Below the pieces are notes generated by a model. It saw only the letters and a list, made by a program, of their open reading frames with translations. It was not told the DNA's origin and did not search any database. Positions 43,857 through 51,088 of a DNA stretch of 64,000 bases are shown one piece after another (position 1 is the first letter of the stretch; every line of letters begins with the position of its first letter). Origin of the DNA: Rhodospirillales bacterium (lineage in GTDB: Bacteria; Pseudomonadota; Alphaproteobacteria; BOG-932; Roseiterribacteraceae); assembly GCA_003165335.1 (NCBI GenBank), contig PLTD01000127.1, positions 1 to 64,000 on the forward strand, written 5' to 3'. A program made the translations under genes and the position numbers.

Positions 43857-44318
43857 TTAGCGGCCGGGTTCTGCCAGCATTTTGTCGATCACTTCGGCCA
43901 CCCGGGCCGGCGCATCTTTTTGCTCGACGCGAGCGATCTCGCCATAGGTCTCGCCATGGGCCAGCCAATAGCCGGTGATGATCCAGGCCGCATAAAGGGC
44001 CTCACCCTTGACCCCGGCAGGTCCGGCTGCAAGCGTGAATGTGCGGATCGTTCCTTCGTCCTTGCGCCTCAGAACCGCGCGGATATCCAGCAGGATCGGT
44101 GTCCGACGATCTTTGGCCGCATCCAACCAATCGGCCGGCATCGCGAACAGTGTTGCGACCGGCGAGTCGGGTGACTGATCATGCGCCGCACGTGCCTTCA
44201 GCCCCTCGGCAATGATTAGCCCTGCAATATCGCGGTTCGACTGCGCCGCGAGCGCCATCGCGCTGGAAAGAGCGAGCGCGGCGCCGGCCAATTCCGCGAT
44301 AAGGCAGACTGCTGCCAA
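43857..44318 (-). CDS. Exported hypothetical protein next to the LpoA-like gene
   Basis: The 153-residue frame uses a TTG start at 44318, two bases after the LpoA-like stop, so translational coupling is likely. The N-terminus is hydrophobic (ELAGAALALSSAMALA) and may be a signal peptide. The mature part has a mixed pattern (TPILLDIRAVLRRKDEGTIRTF, YAAWIITGYWLAHGETYGEI). I do not recognise a family. Close linkage suggests a role in cell-envelope biology. Confidence 0.6.
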   Translation of the reverse strand: MAAVCLIAELAGAALALSSAMALAAQSNRDIAGLIIAEGLKARAAHDQSPDSPVATLFAMPADWLDAAKDRRTPILLDIRAVLRRKDEGTIRTFTLAAGPAGVKGEALYAAWIITGYWLAHGETYGEIARVEQKDAPARVAEVIDKMLAEPGR

Positions 44319-44320
44319 AT

Positions 44321-45559
44321 TTACTCGCCCAGCTTTTCGAAACTCGGCGGCGGCGGGTCGATGACGGTGGGGCCGGATGCGGCGACGCCAAGGACCGCCA
44401 GATTACGTTCGCTCATCCCGGTCGGCAGGAAGCGAAAGCCGCCGTCGATGCCGATGTAGCCATTGGGTTGCAGCAGGATATCGCGGCTGAAGGGGTTTGG
44501 GTTGCCCGCCGCGCTCCGCGCGACAGATGCCGCCAGCGCCACCGAATCATAGGCCAAGGTGGCGATCCGGGGCGGACGGTAGTTGAAGATTTGCTGAAAG
44601 CGGACGGCGAAATCGTTGAAATTTCCTGGCACCGGCGAGGCATACCAGCCGCCGGCCAGCGCCGGCGTTTGGGCGACTGCCGGATCGTCGGCCCACAGGC
44701 CTGTTCCTAGCAGCTGCACCGGATGTGCCGCAGCAAAATCGCCTATAGCCGGGGCCAGAGAGACCAGTTGATCGCCGCCCAGCGCCACCAGCAGCATCTG
44801 CGGCGGGTCGTCGGCCAGGCTGTCGAGCTGCGCCTTTACGTCCTTGCTCAAGGTCAGAACACGCGGTGCGGGCAGGCCTAGTTGTGTGCGGAGCAGCGAA
44901 ATTTCAGCCGATACAGCGACGCCATAGGGATTGTCCGGCACCAGGGCCGCCAGCTTGGTCATGCCGCGCGATTTGGCGAAGCCGACGACGCGATCGACCT
45001 GTCCGGCAGGCAGGAAGCCCATCACGAACACATTGCCGCCCGCGACCGTGGCGTCGGTCGAGAAAACGATGGCGCTGATCGCGCTGCCGGCGACGGCATC
45101 ACGAACCGGCGGAACCGATGCCGAGAAAACCGGCCCCAGGATCAGCCCGGCCCCATCGGCAAGTGCCTTGGCTGCCGCCGCGCTTGCCCCGTCGGGCGTG
45201 CTGCCGGTGTCGCGCGGCAGCAGTGCGATATCGGTCGAGACGTCGAACAGGGCCATATTCGCCGCGTCCAGCATGGCCTGGCCGACCGAATTGTTTGGAC
45301 CGGTCAGCGGCACCAGCAGCGCCACCATGGCGCGTCCGGCAGTAATGGCCTCCTGCGGGGTCGAGACTGCAGCCGCCACGGGTGGCGGTAGGGGCGCCGG
45401 CGGCGGTATCGGTGAGGCGCTGACGGCAGGGGGGGCAGGCTGAATGGCTTGCGGCTGGCCGGGCGGCGCGGTACAGCCGGAAAGTTGGGCTGCGATCACC
45501 ACGGCGGATAGCGCCAAAGCGGCGCTGACAAATCGAATACGAAAGGAATGCCGGGCCAT
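44321..45559 (-). CDS. LpoA-like penicillin-binding protein activator lipoprotein
   Basis: The 412-residue protein starts at the ATG at 45559 with a basic n-region and a lipoprotein signal ending LSGC (Cys29). A proline-rich linker at about 35-75 precedes a periplasmic-binding-protein-like domain (MVALLVPLTGPNNSVGQAML, ADGAGLILGPVFSASVPPV, AALVPDNPYGVAVSAEI, IATLAYDSVALAASVA). This is the alphaproteobacterial 'penicillin-binding protein activator' type, related to LpoA's C-terminal domain, which stimulates PBP1a in the periplasm. It is divergent from rsmI, and the two start codons overlap in CATG. Confidence 0.88.
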   Translation of the reverse strand: MARHSFRIRFVSAALALSAVVIAAQLSGCTAPPGQPQAIQPAPPAVSASPIPPPAPLPPPVAAAVSTPQEAITAGRAMVALLVPLTGPNNSVGQAMLDAANMALFDVSTDIALLPRDTGSTPDGASAAAAKALADGAGLILGPVFSASVPPVRDAVAGSAISAIVFSTDATVAGGNVFVMGFLPAGQVDRVVGFAKSRGMTKLAALVPDNPYGVAVSAEISLLRTQLGLPAPRVLTLSKDVKAQLDSLADDPPQMLLVALGGDQLVSLAPAIGDFAAAHPVQLLGTGLWADDPAVAQTPALAGGWYASPVPGNFNDFAVRFQQIFNYRPPRIATLAYDSVALAASVARSAAGNPNPFSRDILLQPNGYIGIDGGFRFLPTGMSERNLAVLGVAASGPTVIDPPPPSFEKLGE

Positions 45560-46508
45560 GCGATCTCCGGGGGAGGCGAAGCGGGCCGAGCGTAGCGAGC
45601 CGTCTCGTGCAAGTAAATCGACGCCCGAAGATGGCGACGCCCGGAAATCGACTTTGTCGCCGGGAACGCTCGTCGTCGTCTCGACGCCGATCGGCAATTT
45701 GGATGATTTTACCGGCCGCGCGGTCGATTGCCTGATTGATGCTGCCGTCGTCGCCTGCGAGGACACGCGCGTTACCGCAAAGCTGCTCTCGGCCTATTCC
45801 ATCCATACGCCGATGGTCGCCTACCACGAACATAATGCCGCGCGCGTCCGGCCGCAGCTGATCGAGCGGCTGAAGCAGGGTCAGATTGTGGCGCTCGTCT
45901 CAGACGCCGGTACGCCGCTGATTTCGGACCCCGGCTATAAGCTGGTTGAGGCGGCGATCGCCGAAAATATTCCGGTCACCGCCGCGCCCGGCGCCTCGGC
46001 GCTGCTGACCGCACTCGTTTTGTCAGGCTTGCCCAGCGACAAGTTTCTTTTTGCCGGCTTCCTTCCGCCAAAGGGGCCGGCGCGCCGTACCGAAATTCGC
46101 GCCCTGTCGTCAGTTCCGGCCACGCTGATCTTCTATGAGGCGCCACAGCGCATCACCAAAGTCTTGGCCGATCTGCTCTCCGTCCTGGGACCCCGGCCTG
46201 CCGCGGTCGCCCGCGAACTCACCAAGCGCTTCGAAGAGGTTCGACGCGGTACGCTCGATATTCTCGCTGCCCACTACGAAGCAGCGGATCAGCCAAAGGG
46301 TGAAATCGTCATTCTGGTTGGGCCGCCCGGCACGGGAAGGGACAGCGGCCAGATGACCGACCGCGATATCGATTCGGCTTTGGAAAAGGCGCTGGCCACC
46401 AATTCCGTGCGTGAGGCTGCGTCTATTGTCGCGGCGGAAACCGGGCTGCCGCGCCGAACCGTCTATGCCCGCGCGCTTAAGCTTCGCGGCAATCCCGATG
46501 AGGTATAG
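45558..46508 (+). CDS. rsmI: 16S rRNA (cytidine-1402-2'-O)-methyltransferase
   Basis: The 316-residue protein has the tetrapyrrole-methylase-like fold with TLVVVSTPIGNLDDFTGRAV, ACEDTRVTAKLL, HEHNAARVRPQLIERL, VSDAGTPLISDPGYKLV, AAPGASALLTALVLSGLPSD, FLPPKGPARR and FYEAPQRITKVL: all RsmI signatures. It methylates the ribose of C1402 in 16S rRNA. The only in-frame ATG before the domain is 45558, giving a 45-residue Arg/Ser-rich N-terminal extension. This start overlaps the LpoA-like start on the other strand. Confidence 0.95.
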   Translation: MRSPGEAKRAERSEPSRASKSTPEDGDARKSTLSPGTLVVVSTPIGNLDDFTGRAVDCLIDAAVVACEDTRVTAKLLSAYSIHTPMVAYHEHNAARVRPQLIERLKQGQIVALVSDAGTPLISDPGYKLVEAAIAENIPVTAAPGASALLTALVLSGLPSDKFLFAGFLPPKGPARRTEIRALSSVPATLIFYEAPQRITKVLADLLSVLGPRPAAVARELTKRFEEVRRGTLDILAAHYEAADQPKGEIVILVGPPGTGRDSGQMTDRDIDSALEKALATNSVREAASIVAAETGLPRRTVYARALKLRGNPDEV

Positions 46509-46556
46509 AGTTAGGGTACATCGCCGCAATCGGCGCAAAGCAAAACGGGGAATGTG

Positions 46557-47780
46557 ATGGACCGACGAGATTTCATGACGCTGATGGCGGCTGCCGGTGG
46601 AGCACCGGCGCTGAGTTGGCCGGGAACTGCTGCGGCGGCAACCGAAACCCCGGCCCCGCTGCAAACGCAAAGCCGCGTGGCATTCCTCGAGTTGCTGACG
46701 CTGCTGCAGGAAATCGACCGCCGCTATCTCAGCGCCGAATGGAATTTCAGCCGGCCGCAGGATATCTCCGACGGGCATCGCGACATCATGCATCTGCTCG
46801 CAGCCGGACTGAATCTGATCGCCGAGTCCGACCCGGAACGGCCGGCCTTCCACCGTATGGTGTCCCCGGTCGTGAAGTTTCAGGGGGATAACCCAGATGC
46901 GATTTATTACTCGACGCTGATCCGCGATGACCGCGCCTATCGCATTCGCGGCAATGTCGGCGGGGCGACCTATACTTCGATCAGCATGGAGATCGGCAGC
47001 GCCGGGGGGCATTATCCGACCGGTGTCGCCCGAGCGATCAACGACAAGGAACTGAAGATCGCACCGGACGGTAGCTACGAAATGATCCTCAGCCCCGAAA
47101 AGCGGCCCGGCAACTGGTTCAAGCTTGAGTCAGGAACCGGCAGCGTGACCACGCGGCATTATTTCGAAGCCCTGCATTCCATTGCGGCCGACCCGATGAA
47201 GGTCATCCCGCTGACGATAGAGCCGCTCGACCCGGTTGCGCCCAAACCCGCGCCGACAGACGAATCGATCGCCGCGAGCATCCGCAGCGTCGGGAACTGG
47301 GTGCGCGGTTTCACGCTGGACCAGCCGCCCTTGCTGAATTCGGGCAAGCCCCTGCCGAGTTGGGTGTCGGTCGTTCCCAACAAGTTCAACCAGCCCGCCC
47401 TGCCGGACGGCACCGTCGGCTTTGCCAATCGCGATGCGCATTACGCGATGGCGCCCTACTTCCTGAAGCCTGACGAGGCGCTGGTGATCGAGGGGCGCTT
47501 CCCCAAATGCCGCTTCGCCAATGTCATGCTGTGGAACCGGTTTCTCCAGACCTACGACTATATCAACCATCGGGTTTCGCTGAACCGCAAACAGACCAAG
47601 GCCGCGCATGACGGCAGTTTCCGCATGATCGTTGCTCACAGCGACCCCGGCCTGCCCAACTGGCTCGATACCCAGGGACGACCCAGCGGTCTGATTTATT
47701 GGCGCTTCATCTTTCCGGAAGAAACGATTCAGCCCATCGCATCGCGGGTTGTACCTCTCGCCAGTCTGACCAAGGGCTGA
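46557..47780 (+). CDS. Tat-exported DUF1214-type protein
   Basis: The 407-residue protein begins MDRRDFMTLMAAAGGAPALS, a Tat signal with an A-A-A cleavage region. The mature protein contains RDDRAYRIRGNVGGATYTS and the DUF1214 region near the C-terminus: DEALVIEGRFPKCRFANVML and GLIYWRFIFPEE. The function is unknown; many soil and sphingomonad genomes carry several copies. An in-frame GTG at 46554 is an alternative start. It is followed immediately by yraN, whose frame opens right at this stop. Confidence 0.85.
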   Translation: MDRRDFMTLMAAAGGAPALSWPGTAAAATETPAPLQTQSRVAFLELLTLLQEIDRRYLSAEWNFSRPQDISDGHRDIMHLLAAGLNLIAESDPERPAFHRMVSPVVKFQGDNPDAIYYSTLIRDDRAYRIRGNVGGATYTSISMEIGSAGGHYPTGVARAINDKELKIAPDGSYEMILSPEKRPGNWFKLESGTGSVTTRHYFEALHSIAADPMKVIPLTIEPLDPVAPKPAPTDESIAASIRSVGNWVRGFTLDQPPLLNSGKPLPSWVSVVPNKFNQPALPDGTVGFANRDAHYAMAPYFLKPDEALVIEGRFPKCRFANVMLWNRFLQTYDYINHRVSLNRKQTKAAHDGSFRMIVAHSDPGLPNWLDTQGRPSGLIYWRFIFPEETIQPIASRVVPLASLTKG

Positions 47781-47879
47781 TCCGGGTGGCGCGGGCCGCG
47801 GGCAGGAAAGAAAGCGCCGCCTCAGGCCCGTCGCCCTGCGGCCTACCGACGTGGTCACGCGGGGAAGCGTCTGGCTGCG

Positions 47880-48140
47880 TTGCGCCTGCTGCTGACCGGT
47901 TACTGTATCCTCGCCCGTCGGTATCGCACCAAAGTGGGCGAGATCGATCTGGTGGCCCGCCGGGGCGATGGGGTGGCCTTTATCGAGGTCAAAAGACGCG
48001 ATGAATTGTCCGCAGGGCCTGAGGCGGTAACGCCGCAGTCGCGAACGCGGATTCGCCGCGCAGAGGAATTATATGTGCGGCGCAATCCCGCTCTAGCGGA
48101 ACGCGCCTTGCGCTTCGATATTATCGTGATTACGCCTTAG
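47880..48140 (+). CDS. yraN: YraN-family (UPF0102) endonuclease-like protein, damaged 5' end
   Basis: The visible core is typical YraN: ILARRYRTKVGEIDLVARRG, FIEVKRRDEL and ELYVRRNPALAERALRFDI, a Holliday-junction-resolvase-like fold with the E...D...ExK residues. The conserved N-terminal part AAYRRGHAGKRLAALRLL lies in the same frame at about 47841-47886, but no start codon exists between it and the previous stop (47780). TTG at 47880 is the only start in this frame. Removing one A from the AAA at 47806-47812 would connect the region to a GTG at 47786, so a homopolymer error or frameshift is likely. YraN often sits between rsmI and SirB1-like genes, as here. Confidence 0.8.
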   Translation: MRLLLTGYCILARRYRTKVGEIDLVARRGDGVAFIEVKRRDELSAGPEAVTPQSRTRIRRAEELYVRRNPALAERALRFDIIVITP

Positions 48141-48218
48141 TCCTGGCCGCGGCATATTGTGGACGCCAGGCGGGGTTTCTAGGGTGGAAAGCCGACGGCA
48201 TCTTTGGAGTCATGGGCA

Positions 48219-49046
48219 ATGCGCCGGGCCGAGATTTTGAGTGCGCTTGAGTCAGTGGGCTTGCAGCCGGACGAGACGATCGATCTCGCCGAGGTGGCGC
48301 TGCTTCTGGCTGCGCTCGATCAGCCCGAGGCAGATCTGGCGCCCTATCGGCGCCATCTGGCTCAGTTGGCGTCGAACCTGGCCGACATTGAAGTCTCGGA
48401 AAACGATATACTGGGGGAACGCGCCGCGGCCTTGGCCTATGTCATGGCCGAACAGCACGGCTATGCCGGTGACCGGCGAACCTATGACGACTTGCTGAAT
48501 GCCAGCCTGATGGGCGTCATCGACCGCCGTAAAGGTTTGCCTGTTGCGCTCGGCATATTATATCTCCACGCGGCGCGGGCGCAGGGCTGGCGGGCTGTGG
48601 GCATCAATTTTCCAGGTCATTTCCTGGTTGCGATCGAAGACGACGACGAGCGCGTGATCCTCGACCCGTTTGAGGGCGGAACGCAGGTCGATCTGCCAAG
48701 GCTGCAGATGATGCTGAAGACGGCGTTAGGCCCGGATGCCGAGCTTCAGCCTGAATTCTATGCCTCGATGACCAATCGCGGCGTTCTCCTGCGTCTGCAG
48801 AACAACATCAAAAAGCGGGTACTCGATGCCGGCGATCAGGCACGCGCCGCATCGGTGCTCGAGGGTATGCTCGCGATCGCGCCCGAATTGCCCGATCTGT
48901 GGCGCGAAGCGGCCGAACTCAGGGCGGAACTCGGCGAGATGCGCTCCGCGCTTCAAGCTCTCGACCGGCTATTGCAATTGGCCGACGACAGTCAGCGCAG
49001 CGAGGCTATGGCGCTGCGCCGGAATATCGCCACCCGCATCAATTGA
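48219..49046 (+). CDS. SirB1-family transglutaminase-like/TPR protein
   Basis: The 275-residue protein has the SirB1 N-terminal transglutaminase-like domain (ERAAALAYVMAEQHGYAGD, NASLMGVIDRRKGLPVALGI, INFPGHFLVAIED). A C-terminal tetratricopeptide-like helical region follows (AASVLEGMLAIAPELPDLWR). The catalytic Cys usual in transglutaminases is not conserved in this family. The function is unknown; it is probably cytoplasmic. The ATG at 48219 follows GGAG by nine bases. It is followed after 22 bases by gshB. Confidence 0.88.
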   Translation: MRRAEILSALESVGLQPDETIDLAEVALLLAALDQPEADLAPYRRHLAQLASNLADIEVSENDILGERAAALAYVMAEQHGYAGDRRTYDDLLNASLMGVIDRRKGLPVALGILYLHAARAQGWRAVGINFPGHFLVAIEDDDERVILDPFEGGTQVDLPRLQMMLKTALGPDAELQPEFYASMTNRGVLLRLQNNIKKRVLDAGDQARAASVLEGMLAIAPELPDLWREAAELRAELGEMRSALQALDRLLQLADDSQRSEAMALRRNIATRIN

Positions 49047-49068
49047 TCCCTAAGACAAGAGAAACCGA

Positions 49069-50010
49069 ATGACGCTCAATGTCGCGTTCCAGATGGACCC
49101 GCTGGAAACGATCAATATCGACACCGACTCCAGCTTCATGATGGCTTTGGAGGCATTGAAGCGCGGCCATTCGCTGTATCATTATTTGCCCCGCCAGCTG
49201 GCGCTCGAAGGCAATCAGCTGAGCGCCGTCGCCCGGCCCTTCACCGTGCGGCGCGAACGCGGCAATCATTTCACGGTCGGTGCGCCGGAGCGGATCGAGC
49301 TGTCGCGGCTGGACCTGGTGATGATGCGCCAGGACCCGCCTTTCGACATGTCCTACATCACCGCCACCCATATGCTGCAGCATATTCAGCCGGGAACCCT
49401 GGTGCTGAACGACCCGGCATCGGTGCGCAACGCGCCGGAAAAGCTGTTTGTCACCCATTTCCCCGAACTGATGCCGCCGACCCTGATCACCAGCGATAAG
49501 GACGCGATCCTCGAATTTCGCGTCCGCCACAAGGACATCATCGTAAAGCCCCTGTTCGGCAACGGCGGGGCCGGCGTCTTCCATGTGACGCCGGAGGATG
49601 AAAACCTCGGTGCGCTGCTTGAGACTTTCACATTGCTGTACCGCGAACCAGTGATCGTCCAGCGCTATCTCCCGGAAATCCGCCAGGGTGACAAGCGCAT
49701 CATCCTGATCGAGGGGGAGGCGGTGGGTGCCGTCTCACGCGTGCCGCAGCAGGGCGAGGCGCGGGCCAATTTCCATGCCGGGGGCGCAGCCCAAGCGACG
49801 GTTCTGACTAAGCGGGAACAGGATATCTGCGCCGCCATCGGCCCGACCTTGCGCGAACAGGGGTTGGTCTTCGTCGGCATCGACGTGATCGGCGACTACA
49901 TGACCGAAATCAACGTCACCTCGCCAACCGGCATTCAGGAAATCAACCGCCTAAACGGTGTCTCGCTCGAAGCCATCCTATGGGACGCGATCGAGGCGCG
50001 GCTGGGCTGA
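49069..50010 (+). CDS. gshB: Glutathione synthetase
   Basis: The 313-residue protein is a standard bacterial GshB: NVAFQMDPLETINIDTDSSF, VMMRQDPPFDMSYITATHML, VLNDPASVRNAPEKLF, the ATP-grasp loop DIIVKPLFGNGGAGVFHV, QRYLPEIRQGDKRIILIEGE, and GLVFVGIDVIGDYMTEINVTS. It joins gamma-glutamylcysteine and glycine using ATP. AAGAGAAA precedes the ATG. It ends the rsmI-DUF1214-yraN-SirB1-gshB run, where yraN and gshB near rsmI is a common alphaproteobacterial order. Confidence 0.96.
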   Translation: MTLNVAFQMDPLETINIDTDSSFMMALEALKRGHSLYHYLPRQLALEGNQLSAVARPFTVRRERGNHFTVGAPERIELSRLDLVMMRQDPPFDMSYITATHMLQHIQPGTLVLNDPASVRNAPEKLFVTHFPELMPPTLITSDKDAILEFRVRHKDIIVKPLFGNGGAGVFHVTPEDENLGALLETFTLLYREPVIVQRYLPEIRQGDKRIILIEGEAVGAVSRVPQQGEARANFHAGGAAQATVLTKREQDICAAIGPTLREQGLVFVGIDVIGDYMTEINVTSPTGIQEINRLNGVSLEAILWDAIEARLG

Positions 50011-50400
50011 CGAGCAATATTGAGAGGAGAGAAGCAAATTGGGAAACGATCAGGCGTCGCTTCGAAAGCTCATATATTGAAGTAAGGTTCTCTTTCGTGG
50101 TGACTACGATCTGACGGTTCCCATTCGACGCCTCTTACGAATTCAAGAGCAGTAGTCGGTCGCGCTACAGACAATACGCTCCTTTCTAGCACCCCGTCAT
50201 ATGCGAACGGTGTGGGATAGTGGGGCCGGGATTTGAGGGAATCCATATTTCGCTCCCCACAACGACATACCCCTATTCCTGAAGAATATTCAAAATCTTT
50301 AGCCTGTTCGATCGTGACCAGGCGCGTTCAGTGCCCGCGCGATATGAGCCGTCGAGAAGATGGAGTAGCAGGATCGAATACCAATCTACATTGAGATGCT
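50011..50400. other. Gene-free stretch after gshB
   Basis: About 390 bases, AT-richer than its surroundings. I see no convincing gene, terminator or repeat. An open frame at 50273-50497 (minus) overlaps the antitoxin gene in another frame and has no protein-like features. It separates core genes from the toxin-antitoxin pair and may be insertion-scar sequence. Confidence 0.3.
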
Positions 50401-50688
50401 TCAAACCAGCGTCTCTTCGACAATGCGGGGATTGCGCGCCAGCATCGCGAGAAGAACGCGCGCCGGTCCTTCGGGCGCACGTCTGCCTTGCTCCCAATTG
50501 CGCAACGTAGCGGCGGACACACCGATCCGGCGCGAAAATGCTATCTGCGACAAACCCGTGCGGCGGCGGACTGCCGAGACATCGATCGCGGCTGGAACAT
50601 GCACCACAAGGCCGGGAACTTCGTCGCCGCGAGCATGCGCTAATGCCTCTCCCAGGCCGCGCATGATTCGATTTGCACTATCTTTCAT
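50401..50688 (-). CDS. HigA-like XRE-family antitoxin
   Basis: The 95-residue protein has a helix-turn-helix near its middle: VRRRTGLSQIAFSRRIGVSAATLRNWEQGRR. The PEGPARVLLAMLARNPRIVEETL ending is typical of HigA/NadS-type antitoxins. Its start overlaps the toxin stop by four bases, with the toxin gene first, as in higBA. It should neutralise the partner and repress the operon, probably through the palindrome at 51054-51085. Confidence 0.88.
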   Translation of the reverse strand: MKDSANRIMRGLGEALAHARGDEVPGLVVHVPAAIDVSAVRRRTGLSQIAFSRRIGVSAATLRNWEQGRRAPEGPARVLLAMLARNPRIVEETLV

Positions 50689-51002
50689 CTCGTTGTCCTC
50701 GCTTTCCAGAAACGGCTGATAGCGTCGGTTGCCTTTTTGAAACCGGAAATTTCGGTCGCCGAGAAGTTGGCGCGGTCACCTTTGCTTAATATCGCCAAAA
50801 GATAAGTCGGCGCATCCGGTCCAAAATAGGCGGTGATAACTCGATAGCCGCCGCTCTTCCCTTTACCCCTTCCGGCGACCCGCACTTTACGGACACCGCC
50901 CGAGCCGCGGATTTCAACGCCATGTCGAGGATCGCCTGCGATCAAATCGACGATGGTCCTGCGCTCGACTTCACTCAGACCTGCCTCCGCTGCGTCCCGC
51001 AA
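50685..51002 (-). CDS. HigB/RelE-like toxin, N-terminus uncertain
   Basis: The frame encodes a RelE-superfamily toxin of the HigB2 type: LSEVERRTIVDLIAGDP, GSGGVRKVRVAGRGKGKSGGYRV and ATYLLAILSK-like strand residues. Such toxins cleave mRNA on the ribosome. The only start in this frame is TTG at 51002, which leaves out the conserved segment WQTVAETAQSLRDAA encoded in the same frame just upstream. An ATG at 51043 in another frame would supply that start (ME-PG-WQTV) if one more G were present in the GGG near 51034. A base-calling error or a recent mutation is possible. Confidence 0.8.
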   Translation of the reverse strand: MRDAAEAGLSEVERRTIVDLIAGDPRHGVEIRGSGGVRKVRVAGRGKGKSGGYRVITAYFGPDAPTYLLAILSKGDRANFSATEISGFKKATDAISRFWKARTTR

Positions 51003-51053
51003 AGATTGCGCGGTTTCCGCAACCGTTTGCCACCCGGTTCCATAACCGGAAAT

Positions 51054-51085
51054 TACGCCATTGGCGTATATGCGTCAATGGCGTA
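51054..51085. promoter_or_regulatory. 32-bp palindrome, probable higBA-like operator
   Basis: The outer arms TACGCCATTG and CAATGGCGTA (10 bases each) are perfectly complementary. The 12-base centre is also largely symmetric around ATAT. It lies 52 bases upstream of the TTG start of the toxin (11 bases from the alternative ATG), where autoregulated TA operons carry their operator. On the other side it nearly touches the stop of the PQQ dehydrogenase (51089). Confidence 0.65.
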
Positions 51086-51088
51086 TGC

